A stretch of 64,000 nucleotides of DNA, from positions 620,001 to 684,000 of the forward strand of contig NZ_JBMOUD010000001.1 in the NCBI RefSeq assembly GCF_049319665.1, given 5' to 3'. The DNA comes from JBMOUD01 sp049319665. GTDB taxonomy: Bacteria > Pseudomonadota > Gammaproteobacteria > Enterobacterales > Enterobacteriaceae. Shown here piece after piece: positions 46,801-54,359 of the stretch (the stretch's first letter is position 1; each line of letters starts with the position of its first letter). The translations under genes and the position numbers were made by a program. The notes beneath the pieces were generated by a model. It ran no database searches, was not told where the DNA came from, and saw only the letters and a list, made by a program, of their open reading frames with translations.

Positions 46801-47425
46801 GATTATCAGGCGTTAAAGCGTGGGCGCGGTGGGCGTCAATTTGTGCCTGTGGTAATAACTGCTCCAGCGTATCGTCACTCAACGGTTCGATTTTATTAAT
46901 TTCATGCGAGGTGCGGAAACCATCAAAGAAATGAATAAAAGGTATCCGACTATGAAGTGAGGCCACTTGTGAGATTAAAGCAAAATCTTGTGCTTCCTGC
47001 ACACTACTGGCGCAAAGCAGGGCGCAACCAGTTTGCCGTACCGCCATCACATCGCTGTGATCGCCAAAAATAGACAGCGCATGGGTAGCAACGGTACGTG
47101 CGGCAACGTGCAATACAAAGGGCGTCAGTTCACCGGCCAGTTTGTAGAGCGTGGGGATCATCAGTAACAATCCCTGCGAAGAAGTAAACGTTGTCGCTAG
47201 TGCACCGGTTTGTAATGCGCCATGTACGGTTGCGATCGCACCTGCTTCAGATTGCATCTCCATCACTTGTGGCACATCGCCCCACAGATTTTTGCGGCCC
47301 TCACCTGACCAGGCTCCGGCAATTTCTGCCATGGTTGAGCTTGGTGTGATGGGATAGATGGCGATAACTTCATTCAGGCGATAGGCCACAGAGGCGACAG
47401 CATTATTAGCATCGGTGGTGATCAT
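43892..47425 (-). CDS. nifJ: Pyruvate:flavodoxin/ferredoxin oxidoreductase
   Basis: This enzyme interconverts pyruvate + CoA and acetyl-CoA + CO2, with electrons to flavodoxin/ferredoxin. The 1177-residue protein has the N-terminal thiamine-pyrophosphate-related domain (MITTDANNAVASVAYRLNEV, YPITPSS), a CoA-binding and gamma domain, two ferredoxin-type clusters CTQCNHCVAACP and CTGCNLCVEVCP, and the C-terminal CSGCGETPYI with the TPP-binding GDGWAYDIGFGGLD. The ATG at 47425 (AAGGAAC upstream) is preferred over longer forms. It corresponds to E. coli ydbK. Confidence 0.96.
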   Translation of the reverse strand: MITTDANNAVASVAYRLNEVIAIYPITPSSTMAEIAGAWSGEGRKNLWGDVPQVMEMQSEAGAIATVHGALQTGALATTFTSSQGLLLMIPTLYKLAGELTPFVLHVAARTVATHALSIFGDHSDVMAVRQTGCALLCASSVQEAQDFALISQVASLHSRIPFIHFFDGFRTSHEINKIEPLSDDTLEQLLPQAQIDAHRAHALTPDNPVVRGTSANPDTYFQSREATNPWYNQTYQHVEQAMSAFAGLTGRRYQPFEYYGAADAQRIIIVMGSAVGTCEEVVDHLISCGEKVGVLKVRLYRPFSAEHLLACLPDTASHIAVLDRTKEPGALAEPLYLDVMTALGEAYSRGERSTMPRVIGGRYGLSSKEFGPDCVLAIFDELQLAAPRPRFTVGIYDDVTGLSLPQSDKTIPAQASLEALFYGLGSDGSVSATKNNIKIIGNNTPLNAQGYFVYDSKKAGGLTVSHLRVSEQPIKSAYLVSQAHFVACHQWQFIDLYQMAERLRPQGIFLLNTPFSADEVWQRLPLEVQSVLHQRQAKLFVINAAKIARECRLGARINTVMQMAFFHLTQILPGDEAPRHLQEAISRSYGNKGQEVVERNCQALNATLEQLVEVPLQAIPESGHKRPPIVSDHAPDFVKTVTAAMLAGLGDTLPVSAFPPDGTWPTGTTQWEKRNIAEAVPIWQPDLCTQCNHCVAACPHSAIRAKVVQPEALENAPATLQSLDVKARDMRGQKYVLQVAPEDCTGCNLCVEVCPAKDRQDPQIKAINMADRIENLDTEKAHYDFFLQLPEIDVSQLERIDIRTSQLISPLFEYSGACSGCGETPYIKLLTQLYGDRLLIANATGCSSIYGGNLPSTPYTKNAEGRGPAWANSLFEDNAEFGLGFRLTVDQHRRRVLRLLESVSEHVPAELLGSLRDERLGVDDKRRAITALRTLLQDVNTPDARQLATDADYLVDKSIWLIGGDGWAYDIGFGGLDHVLSLTENVNVLVLDTQCYSNTGGQQSKATPLGAVTKFGEQGKRKARKDLGVSMMMYGHVYVAQISLGAQLNQTVKAIQEAEAYPGPSLIIAYSPCEEHGYDLALSHDQMKQLTATGFWPLYRFDPRRSEEGKAALALDSRPPNSNLTETLNKEQRFRRLNAQQPEVAEMLYQAAEKDLQQKYDFLAMLAGKSPAPERE

Positions 47426-47662
47426 GGGCGACAGTTCCTTGCAAACAGATAACGATCTCGAGGTAGAGGCCGCGAGATCAACTGCCAAAAAGTCTAACAG
47501 AGCCAAAAAGGGCGGCTTATCATGATTGTGTGCAGGGGTATTTGGGCTTTTTTTGCGGATTAGTCCGAAAAAATCACCTTTCAAGGGTCGACGTTGACGG
47601 AAAAGCTCAGCTATGATGACCGCTGCGAAAATTTCCCCGCCGATAATCCAGGAGTAGGATTG

Positions 47663-47944
47663 ATGAAAACTGCGTTACGTTTGTTACTGGCAGCAGGCAC
47701 GCTGATGTTAGCGGCTTGTAGTAATCACGACACCGCTGAAGTTCCTCAGCAGGGTAATAGCGTGAATATTGGTCAGCATGTCGTCAATCTTGAAGGTCCG
47801 GTTGCGGCAAGTTGTTCGCTGATCGGCGGTCAACTGCGTCTAGCGCGTCAACTCGACGGTAGCTCGGTGGGAATGTGCCAGATGGCTAATGGCCGTCGCT
47901 GTAGCGAATCGGCCTTGATGAGCGGAGCTTGTAGCGCGAGCTAA
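47663..47944 (+). CDS. ydbJ: DUF333 lipoprotein YdbJ
   Basis: This 93-residue lipoprotein has lipobox LMLAAC (about 14-19) and a hemolysin-related DUF333 domain (GQLRLARQLDGSSVGMCQMANGRRCSE). The ATG follows AGGAGTAGG. It lies between nifJ and hslJ as in E. coli. Function unknown. Confidence 0.9.
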   Translation: MKTALRLLLAAGTLMLAACSNHDTAEVPQQGNSVNIGQHVVNLEGPVAASCSLIGGQLRLARQLDGSSVGMCQMANGRRCSESALMSGACSAS

Positions 47945-48022
47945 TCTAGCCGGGTATTCGCACAGGCAGCGGATTAAAGCCTCTCGCTGCCCTTTGGCTA
48001 TTGTTGCGGATTAAACCACGAA

Positions 48023-48490
48023 TTAATTGACCAGATCTTTTGTCTGATAAACCAGTTGATGCTTGCCTTGCGTCAGGGTTAATTGGTTATTCTGCAAAGT
48101 GACCTTAGCGCCATTCGCCAGTACTTCGCCAATCAGCTGATCCCACTTGTTGAGTTGCTTATCGTTGCACAGCATCATGGTTGAGGCTAACTGTTTCACC
48201 GTCAGCACGCTGTTTTGCAGCTCGCCTTGCCCCATAAAGCGATTACACATCCCACCTGAAACATGCATTTTTTCACCAAACTCTATAGTTGGACCTGGGC
48301 GCGGCTGAGCAGAATTAACGGCTTCTCCATCAACACTGATTAATTCATAGCGATGGTGTTGCAGGTCTTGTGCGGTGATAGCAGGTGGGTGATCCACCGC
48401 GGCAGCTTTGTCAGACGGTGAAGGTTTGCTCATGCTACAGGCACTCAGTGTCAAGGCTGCAACAGCGGCCAGAATAATGTTCTTTTTCAT
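48023..48490 (-). CDS. hslJ: META-domain heat shock lipoprotein HslJ
   Basis: This 155-residue outer-membrane-type lipoprotein has lipobox LTLSAC and a META domain (RPGPTIEFGEKMHVSGGMCNRFMG). E. coli HslJ is heat-inducible and linked to novobiocin resistance. It is followed by ldhA upstream, the same order as in E. coli. Confidence 0.93.
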   Translation of the reverse strand: MKKNIILAAVAALTLSACSMSKPSPSDKAAAVDHPPAITAQDLQHHRYELISVDGEAVNSAQPRPGPTIEFGEKMHVSGGMCNRFMGQGELQNSVLTVKQLASTMMLCNDKQLNKWDQLIGEVLANGAKVTLQNNQLTLTQGKHQLVYQTKDLVN

Positions 48491-48610
48491 CTTCGCTCCT
48501 GAAGAAAATTCCAGGTTTCACCCGCCGTTAAATCGCCAGGTGAAACCGAGTAATGCCAATTCCCGCGCAGTATAGCCACTATTATGAAAAGTAATGTCTG
48601 GAAAACTTAA

Positions 48611-49603
48611 TTATATTGTCAACACATTAGGGCAGGTTTCACCCTTCACTAATTGCGAAATATTCAGCAGCGTGGTTTGTGAAATACTGGTCAATGCATC
48701 GCTGGTCAGAAATGCCTGATGTCCGGTAAATAACACGTTGTGACAAGAAGAGAGGCGGCGGAATACATCATCAAGTACCACTTCGTTTGAATTATCTTCA
48801 AAGAATAAGTCGCGCTCATTCTCATAAACATCCATACCCAATGCCCCAATTTTCTGCTTCTTCAATGCATCGATTGCTGCCGTTGCATCGAGCAATCCAC
48901 CTCGACTGGTATTAATAATCATCACGCCATCTTGCATCTGCTCAAAGGCCGTTTTATTGAGCATATGGTGGTTTTCGGGCGTTAACGGGCAATGCAAAGA
49001 GATGATGTTTGACTCTGCATACAAGGTGGCTAAATCAACATATTCTACGCCTAATTCCAGTGCTAACGGGCTTGGGTAAGGGTCATAAGCTAAGACGCGC
49101 ATACCAAAACCTTTGAGAATACGCATCGTTGCCAGGCCAATTTTGCCGCTGCCGATAATGCCGGCGGTGCGCTGATACATGTTAAACCCAATCAATCCTT
49201 CGAGAGAGAAATTGGCTTCTCGCGTCCGTTGGTAGGCGCGGTGAATATGGCGATTAAGACACATCATCATGCCAACCGCGTGCTCGGCGACCGCTTCCGG
49301 CGAGTAAGCCGGCACGCGTACTACTTGGATGCCAAATTCTTTTGCTGCTTGCAAATCGACGTTATTAAACCCTGCACAACGTAATGCCAGAATTTTAATG
49401 CCTAAAGAAGCGAGCACTTTGAGGACGTCACGGCTGCCATCATCATTAACAAATAGGCATACTGCATCACAACCCGCCGCCGTGGAGGCAGTTTGTGGCG
49501 TTAGCAGGAAATCAAAAAACTCAAGCTGGAAACCATATTGTTTATTAACGAGTTCAAGGTATTTTTTGTCGTAATTCTTGGTGCTGTAAATCGCCAATTT
49601 CAT
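48611..49603 (-). CDS. ldhA: D-lactate dehydrogenase (fermentative) LdhA
   Basis: This NADH-dependent enzyme reduces pyruvate to D-lactate. The 330-residue protein has the NAD fold GSGKIGLATMRILKGFG (about 152-168), the catalytic arginine region INTSRGGLLD, a glutamate in YENERDLFFED and the catalytic histidine in LFTGHQAFLT (about 296). The length equals E. coli LdhA. Confidence 0.97.
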   Translation of the reverse strand: MKLAIYSTKNYDKKYLELVNKQYGFQLEFFDFLLTPQTASTAAGCDAVCLFVNDDGSRDVLKVLASLGIKILALRCAGFNNVDLQAAKEFGIQVVRVPAYSPEAVAEHAVGMMMCLNRHIHRAYQRTREANFSLEGLIGFNMYQRTAGIIGSGKIGLATMRILKGFGMRVLAYDPYPSPLALELGVEYVDLATLYAESNIISLHCPLTPENHHMLNKTAFEQMQDGVMIINTSRGGLLDATAAIDALKKQKIGALGMDVYENERDLFFEDNSNEVVLDDVFRRLSSCHNVLFTGHQAFLTSDALTSISQTTLLNISQLVKGETCPNVLTI

Positions 49604-49865
49604 TGAATATGCTCCGGCAATATATGACTTATTTTAGAATAGTTGATTGTAGTGACTAAAATTAACAGACCAGAGCGAGTCAGACAAATCATTGCCGTGG
49701 CGAGCACCAGCAAGTGATTAATAATTTTCGCTATTCCGCTATGTTGCCAGACATTTGTCCGGGCTAAGAACCTCAAAATAGCTGGCAATATGCTATCTTA
49801 TGGCAGTCGGCCGAATAATCTTGGCCCGTTCCAATAGCGCGTAAGACTCAAGAACAAGGCATGGC

Positions 49866-52562
49866 ATGAGAAAAGGATTAAAATATATCGCCCTAACATT
49901 GCTGGCTGTGCTGGCAATCTTGTTGCTGGTGGTGATTATCTTATGGAAAAGCCTGCCACAGTGGTTACCCAGCGTGGCCAAACACTGGCTGCCGGCGGGA
50001 ACGAGTTTACGTCTTGCCGCCACTCCCAATTGGTCTAATGGTCAATGGCAACTGCCGTCGCTGACTTATCTCGCCGGTGATTGCATTTTAGCGCAGGCCG
50101 ATGGAGTCAGCCTACAACACAACGCTCGGCAATGGCGTCTGGCAGCGGCGGGATTAACCGTAGATAGCACCTGCTTTAGCCAGTTACCTGCGAGCGACGA
50201 AAAGGGACCGGCACTTTCACTCTCGCAATTGCAAAACACTTTGCCACTGGGTGAAGTCGTTATCGATAAACTCACCATCGCGCCGTGGCAGATCTATGCC
50301 GGCAGTGTAGCGTTTGATAACGATGGCAAAACGCAGAAATTACGTTATCAGGGTGATGTACTTAACTTGAATGCGACCCTGGAACAACAGCAACTGACGC
50401 TCAATAGTTTCACGTTGACGCCTGCTGGTTCGACAGAGCCGTTGACATTAAGTGGTCAACTGCAACTGCCTGCGACATTTAATACGTTGCCGCCAACGGG
50501 TGATTTGCAAGGTGAAATGCAAACCTCGCTGGTCGCTAAGCCTTTGACAGCGACTTTGCACTGGCAGCAGACCCAAGGCCAATTAACCTTGAGTGAAAAG
50601 GGCAGTTCGCAACCGCTTGCCGTTTTGCCGTGGCAGTTGAGTGATAAGCAAGTTCAGATTAGTCAAGGTCAATGGCACTGGCCTTATGCGCAACAACCGC
50701 TTTCCGGTGGGGTTAATCTCACACTGGCTGATTGGAATGAGGCATTTAATCAAACCACACTTAGCGCGCGGTTAAATGTGTTAACCCAAGGACACAATGG
50801 TAAAGGGAATGCGGTGTTGACGTTGGGTCCGGGTAAACTTGGCCTGCTACAAAGCAATCTCGATTTCCAGTTAACTGGACAAGCCAATCTTCCGGCGTTG
50901 TCGCTCAGTGCCTCTTTCCCCGGTACGCTCACCGGCTCAATCCTCAGTCCAGAAGTGGCGTTACATAGCGGCGCATTGCTACGTGCGTGGGGCCAACCCA
51001 CCAAGAGCTTTACCTTACAGGATGCGCGTTGGCCGCTCGCAGGCGTTAAAATCACGCCACAGGGTGTCAGCGGGCCGTTGCAGGCAATTGTGCGTGCAAA
51101 GGATAGTTATTGGGGACAATTTAGTTTGCATCTGGATGGTAAATCTCAGCAATTTTGGCTCGATCAGGGCCGCTGGGACTTCAACTATTGGGGGGACGGA
51201 CGTTTGCCTCCGCTGGGGGGAAAATGGGATATGGCAGGCAAAGGTAACTGGCAGGATGAACGGGTGACGTTGACTGCGCTATCAACAGGCTTTGATCGTC
51301 TGCGTTATGGCCTGGTTGATGTCAGCAAACCACGTCTTACATTGCAACAGCCGCTGGTGTGGCAACGCCCGTTACTCAACAACCCCAAACCTGCTGAGAC
51401 TAACGTCGAACAAGTAACAACGCTGCCCCCGTCACTCAACGGTGAAATCAAATTGGTTGCGCCACGTATCGCCTTCAATAACGGTAGTTATATTCCAGCA
51501 GCCGAGCTGTTATTGCAAATTAAAGGCATTAACCCACAACGTTTTGCGATGAAAGGCTCGTTACAGGCCGATCCGATTGGCCCCATTCGTTTGATGGGGA
51601 GTTGGGACGGTGAACGCCTGCGTGGGGAAGGCTGGTGGCCGAAGCAAGCGTTAAGTGCATTTCAAACCTTATTGCCGCCTGATTTGAAAATCAAATTAGG
51701 CAACGGCAATTTTTATGCACAATCTGCTTTTTCCGCCGCTCGTGGACAAGGGTTTATGGCCGGCGGCCATTGGGTCGTTAAAAATGGTTCAATGTGGCTA
51801 AAAGAGGGCGATGTAAGCGGAGTGGACTTCTCCTTATCTTATCGCCTGAAGAATCAGCGCTGGCAGTTGGGGGGTAAACGACCAATTACTTTGCGCATTG
51901 GTGAAGTAAATAATCTGTTTAAGATGCAAAACATTACCGCAGATTTACAAGGGCAGTATCCGCCAACCGATTCATCGCCTCTAACCTTGAATAACCTCGG
52001 TGTTGATATGCTCGGAGGACACGTTGGATTGTCATCGTTACGGGTACCTCAGCACCAACCGGCGGTGCTAAAACTGCAAAAAGTCGATCTCAGCGAACTA
52101 TTTACCGCATTAAAACCAAAACAGTTGGCGATGTCTGGTCGTATTAACGGTGAACTACCGTTATATATCGATGACCCTAAATGGCTGGTGCATAATGGAT
52201 GGATTGCGAACGATGGTGGCTTGACACTGCGCCTTGATCCACAGTTTGCCGAGGCGATGGCGAGCGCCAATATGGCCAATCGTATGGTGGTGGAGTGGCT
52301 GCGCTATCTGGAAATTCATCGTACGCATGCTCGCGTTGATTTGGATAATTTGGGCGAGTTAACCATGAGCGCGCAGATTGATGGCCTGAATAATACTGAC
52401 CATAAAAATCGGGAAATCATTCTTAACTATACCCACCAGGAAAATATTTATCAGCTGTGGCGCAGTTTGCGTTTCGGTGACAATTTACAAGAGTGGTTGC
52501 AACAGCAAGTCGAATTGCCGGATGCCGCTGCAAGCAAGGATAACGAAGTGAGGAAGCCTTAA
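49866..52562 (+). CDS. ydbH: AsmA-like envelope protein YdbH
   Basis: This 898-residue protein has one N-terminal membrane helix (LKYIALTLLAVLAILLLVVIILW) and a long beta-rich periplasmic region ending in a DUF3971/YdbH-type C-terminal domain. With TamB and YhdP, E. coli YdbH is one of three AsmA-like proteins needed to move phospholipid from the inner to the outer membrane. ynbE starts on its last base. Confidence 0.93.
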   Translation: MRKGLKYIALTLLAVLAILLLVVIILWKSLPQWLPSVAKHWLPAGTSLRLAATPNWSNGQWQLPSLTYLAGDCILAQADGVSLQHNARQWRLAAAGLTVDSTCFSQLPASDEKGPALSLSQLQNTLPLGEVVIDKLTIAPWQIYAGSVAFDNDGKTQKLRYQGDVLNLNATLEQQQLTLNSFTLTPAGSTEPLTLSGQLQLPATFNTLPPTGDLQGEMQTSLVAKPLTATLHWQQTQGQLTLSEKGSSQPLAVLPWQLSDKQVQISQGQWHWPYAQQPLSGGVNLTLADWNEAFNQTTLSARLNVLTQGHNGKGNAVLTLGPGKLGLLQSNLDFQLTGQANLPALSLSASFPGTLTGSILSPEVALHSGALLRAWGQPTKSFTLQDARWPLAGVKITPQGVSGPLQAIVRAKDSYWGQFSLHLDGKSQQFWLDQGRWDFNYWGDGRLPPLGGKWDMAGKGNWQDERVTLTALSTGFDRLRYGLVDVSKPRLTLQQPLVWQRPLLNNPKPAETNVEQVTTLPPSLNGEIKLVAPRIAFNNGSYIPAAELLLQIKGINPQRFAMKGSLQADPIGPIRLMGSWDGERLRGEGWWPKQALSAFQTLLPPDLKIKLGNGNFYAQSAFSAARGQGFMAGGHWVVKNGSMWLKEGDVSGVDFSLSYRLKNQRWQLGGKRPITLRIGEVNNLFKMQNITADLQGQYPPTDSSPLTLNNLGVDMLGGHVGLSSLRVPQHQPAVLKLQKVDLSELFTALKPKQLAMSGRINGELPLYIDDPKWLVHNGWIANDGGLTLRLDPQFAEAMASANMANRMVVEWLRYLEIHRTHARVDLDNLGELTMSAQIDGLNNTDHKNREIILNYTHQENIYQLWRSLRFGDNLQEWLQQQVELPDAAASKDNEVRKP

Positions 52563-52759
52563 TGACATCCCTAAACGCTGCAATGGCAGGATTAGTCGCC
52601 AGTAGTTTATTGCTGAGTGGCTGCGTACCAAGAATTGAATTAGCCGCGCCATCCACACCTATCACTATCAATATGAATGTCAAAATTGAGCATGAAATTC
52701 ATATTAAGGTCGATAAAGACGTCGAAGACTTGTTGAAAAACAAAAGTGATCTGTTCTAA
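52562..52759 (+). CDS. ynbE: YnbE lipoprotein
   Basis: This 65-residue outer-membrane lipoprotein has lipobox LLLSGC (about 18-23), then a beta-strand-forming segment (PITINMNVKIEHEIHIKVD) that in E. coli is proposed to pair with the YdbH C-terminus and complete a bridge across the periplasm. It overlaps ydbH by one base. Confidence 0.93.
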   Translation: MTSLNAAMAGLVASSLLLSGCVPRIELAAPSTPITINMNVKIEHEIHIKVDKDVEDLLKNKSDLF

Positions 52760-52768
52760 GGAAAAATA

Positions 52769-53104
52769 ATGAAGGTAGCAAAAACGACGCTTTCACTGAG
52801 TTTACTGGTCTGTGGCTGGCTATTTACCAGTATGGCCTTCGGCTTGACGCTAGAGCAGGCTAAGCAGCAAGGACGGGTAGGCGAAACGCTATCAGGCTAT
52901 TTGGCTCCGGTAACATCGGACCCAGAAACGCAGGCATTAGTCAGTCGTATTAATCAGGGGAGAGAGCAACAATATCAGCAAGTGGCGCAGAATAATCAGG
53001 TGAGTACCAGCGAAGTCGCTAAACTGGCCGGGCAAAAATTAGTCGCAAGGGCAGCGAAAGGTGAATACGTTCGCGGTATCAATGGCCTTTGGCTACAGAA
53101 GTGA
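52769..53104 (+). CDS. ydbL: YdbL, DUF1318 periplasmic protein
   Basis: This 111-residue protein has a signal peptide (LSLLVCGWLFTSMAFG) and a DUF1318 domain (QGRVGETLSGYLAPV, VARAAKGEYVRG..WLQK). It is the third gene of the ydbH-ynbE-ydbL operon, proposed in E. coli to act as a chaperone for the YdbH-YnbE complex. Confidence 0.93.
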   Translation: MKVAKTTLSLSLLVCGWLFTSMAFGLTLEQAKQQGRVGETLSGYLAPVTSDPETQALVSRINQGREQQYQQVAQNNQVSTSEVAKLAGQKLVARAAKGEYVRGINGLWLQK

Positions 53105-53116
53105 TAAAAAGTAAGC

Positions 53117-53144
53117 AAAAAAAAGCGCGCTACAGTGAGCGCGC
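53117..53144. terminator. Terminator between ydbL and azoR
   Basis: A 7-bp stem GCGCGCT/AGCGCGC is preceded by eight A residues, which are the T run for the minus-strand azoR transcript. It is also usable for ydbL. Confidence 0.85.
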
Positions 53145-53171
53145 CATGTCTATTCTGGCCTTGATACAGGC

Positions 53172-53789
53172 TTAAGCAGCAATCACGCGCTGTACAGCGT
53201 CGTTGATCAATACTTTGGCTTCGTCTTTAGTTTTAGCAGCAGCTTCTGGGCCGTAAGCCATACCTTCAGCGAAGATCACTTCTACATCTTTCATACCCAG
53301 GAAGCCCAGGAACAGTTTCAAGTATGGCGCAACCAGGTCGCTTGGGGTTTCTTTATGAATACCACCACGGCTGGTCAGTACGACAACGCGTTTGCCAGTC
53401 ACCAAGCCTTCTGGACCTTTCTCAGTGTATTTAAACGTCACGCCAGCACGGGCAACCAAGTCAAAATAGTTTTTCAACTGAGTAGGAATGTTAAAGTTGT
53501 ACATTGGTGCAGTAATCACTACAACGTCATGAGCTTGCAGTTCAGCGATCAATGCATCAGACAGGGCCAATGCTTCTTCTTGACGCGCGCTCAGGGTTGC
53601 ACCTGATGGACGCAGTGCACCAACCAATTCACCATCCAACACCGGAATTGGGTTAGCAGCCAGGTCACGAACGGTAATTTGTGCGTTGCTGTTAGCAGCC
53701 TGGAATTGGCTCACGGCATAATCAGCCAGTTGGTTAGACTGAGAGTTGTCTGCCAGAATACTTGATTTAAGAACCAGAATTTTGCTCAT
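53172..53789 (-). CDS. azoR: FMN-dependent NADH azoreductase AzoR (AcpD)
   Basis: This 205-residue flavodoxin-fold quinone/azo reductase has the FMN-binding region LKSSILADNSQSNQLADY (about 6-23), VVITAPMYNFNIPTQLKNYFD (about 89-109) and TSRGG (about 140). It lies next to ydbL and hrpA as in E. coli. Confidence 0.96.
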   Translation of the reverse strand: MSKILVLKSSILADNSQSNQLADYAVSQFQAANSNAQITVRDLAANPIPVLDGELVGALRPSGATLSARQEEALALSDALIAELQAHDVVVITAPMYNFNIPTQLKNYFDLVARAGVTFKYTEKGPEGLVTGKRVVVLTSRGGIHKETPSDLVAPYLKLFLGFLGMKDVEVIFAEGMAYGPEAAAKTKDEAKVLINDAVQRVIAA

Positions 53790-53917
53790 TCGGTAATTCC
53801 TTTGCGTTGTGTGATGTTAGAACTATACGTCCTAAGAATGTCACTACTGTATTCAGAATAGTTATTCAGTGATAGCGCAATATTTCGAGGAGTTCGTTCG
53901 ATTTTATTGAACAACAT

Positions 53918-54043
53918 AATCCCCGTCATCTTTCGAGCTATGGCGTTGTTGGCTGCCTTCAGTCGCCCGAATCACTTACTTATGTAAGCTCATCGGGACT
54001 CGTTCAGTTGCCGCCTAGCCACAACTCGAATGATTTAGGGGAT
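53918..54043. repeat. ERIC element, third copy
   Basis: About 126 bp with the left arm CCCCGTCATCTTTCGAG and the right arm ACTCGAATGATTTAGGGG. The core GTCGCCCGAATCACTTACTTATGTAAGCTCATCGGGACT-type region is related to the other two ERIC copies. It abuts the multi-hairpin unit that follows. Confidence 0.85.
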
Positions 54044-54195
54044 TTAGGAGCATCCTTTAACTGTAGCGTTGTTGGCTGCAGTTACTCGGCTCATCCTTGA
54101 GCCTCGCCCCGTTGGGGCCGCTGCAAGCAGCGTTCAAATCTGCTCCTGGCAGATTTGTCAGTCGCCCGCCTAGCTGCAGCTCGAATGATTTAGGG
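54044..54195. repeat. ERIC-like unit with four internal hairpins
   Basis: Its ends resemble ERIC arms (GTAGCGTTGTTGGCTGCAG and GCTCGAATGATTTAGGG), but the centre is replaced by four consecutive hairpins: 54088-54103 (GGCTCA/TGAGCC), 54106-54118 (GCCCC/GGGGC), 54119-54132 (CGCTG/CAGCG) and 54135-54157 (CAAATCTGC/GCAGATTTG). It joins the previous ERIC copy directly and lies upstream of hrpA. Confidence 0.75.
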
Positions 54196-54359
54196 AAACT
54201 TGCCGCGGATCTGCTGCGGACTCACTTTCTTAAAATTCTCTATGTTGTGGTAATATAGCGACATTATGGCGGCGTGAGGCCGCCACTTATTTTTACCTGT
54301 TGCGCCGATACTTTCCCCTCTGCGGCAGGTAATGAATTGATGATGAAAGGACAGCGAAC

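Noticed and set aside
47426..47584. N-terminal extension of nifJ
   Set aside because: The ATG at 47425 has a ribosome-binding site and gives the usual family start and length of 1177.
54088..54157. tRNA-like cloverleaf from the four hairpins
   Set aside because: There are no tRNA signature bases, anticodon arm or CCA-proximal stem. It fits an ERIC-like repeat better.
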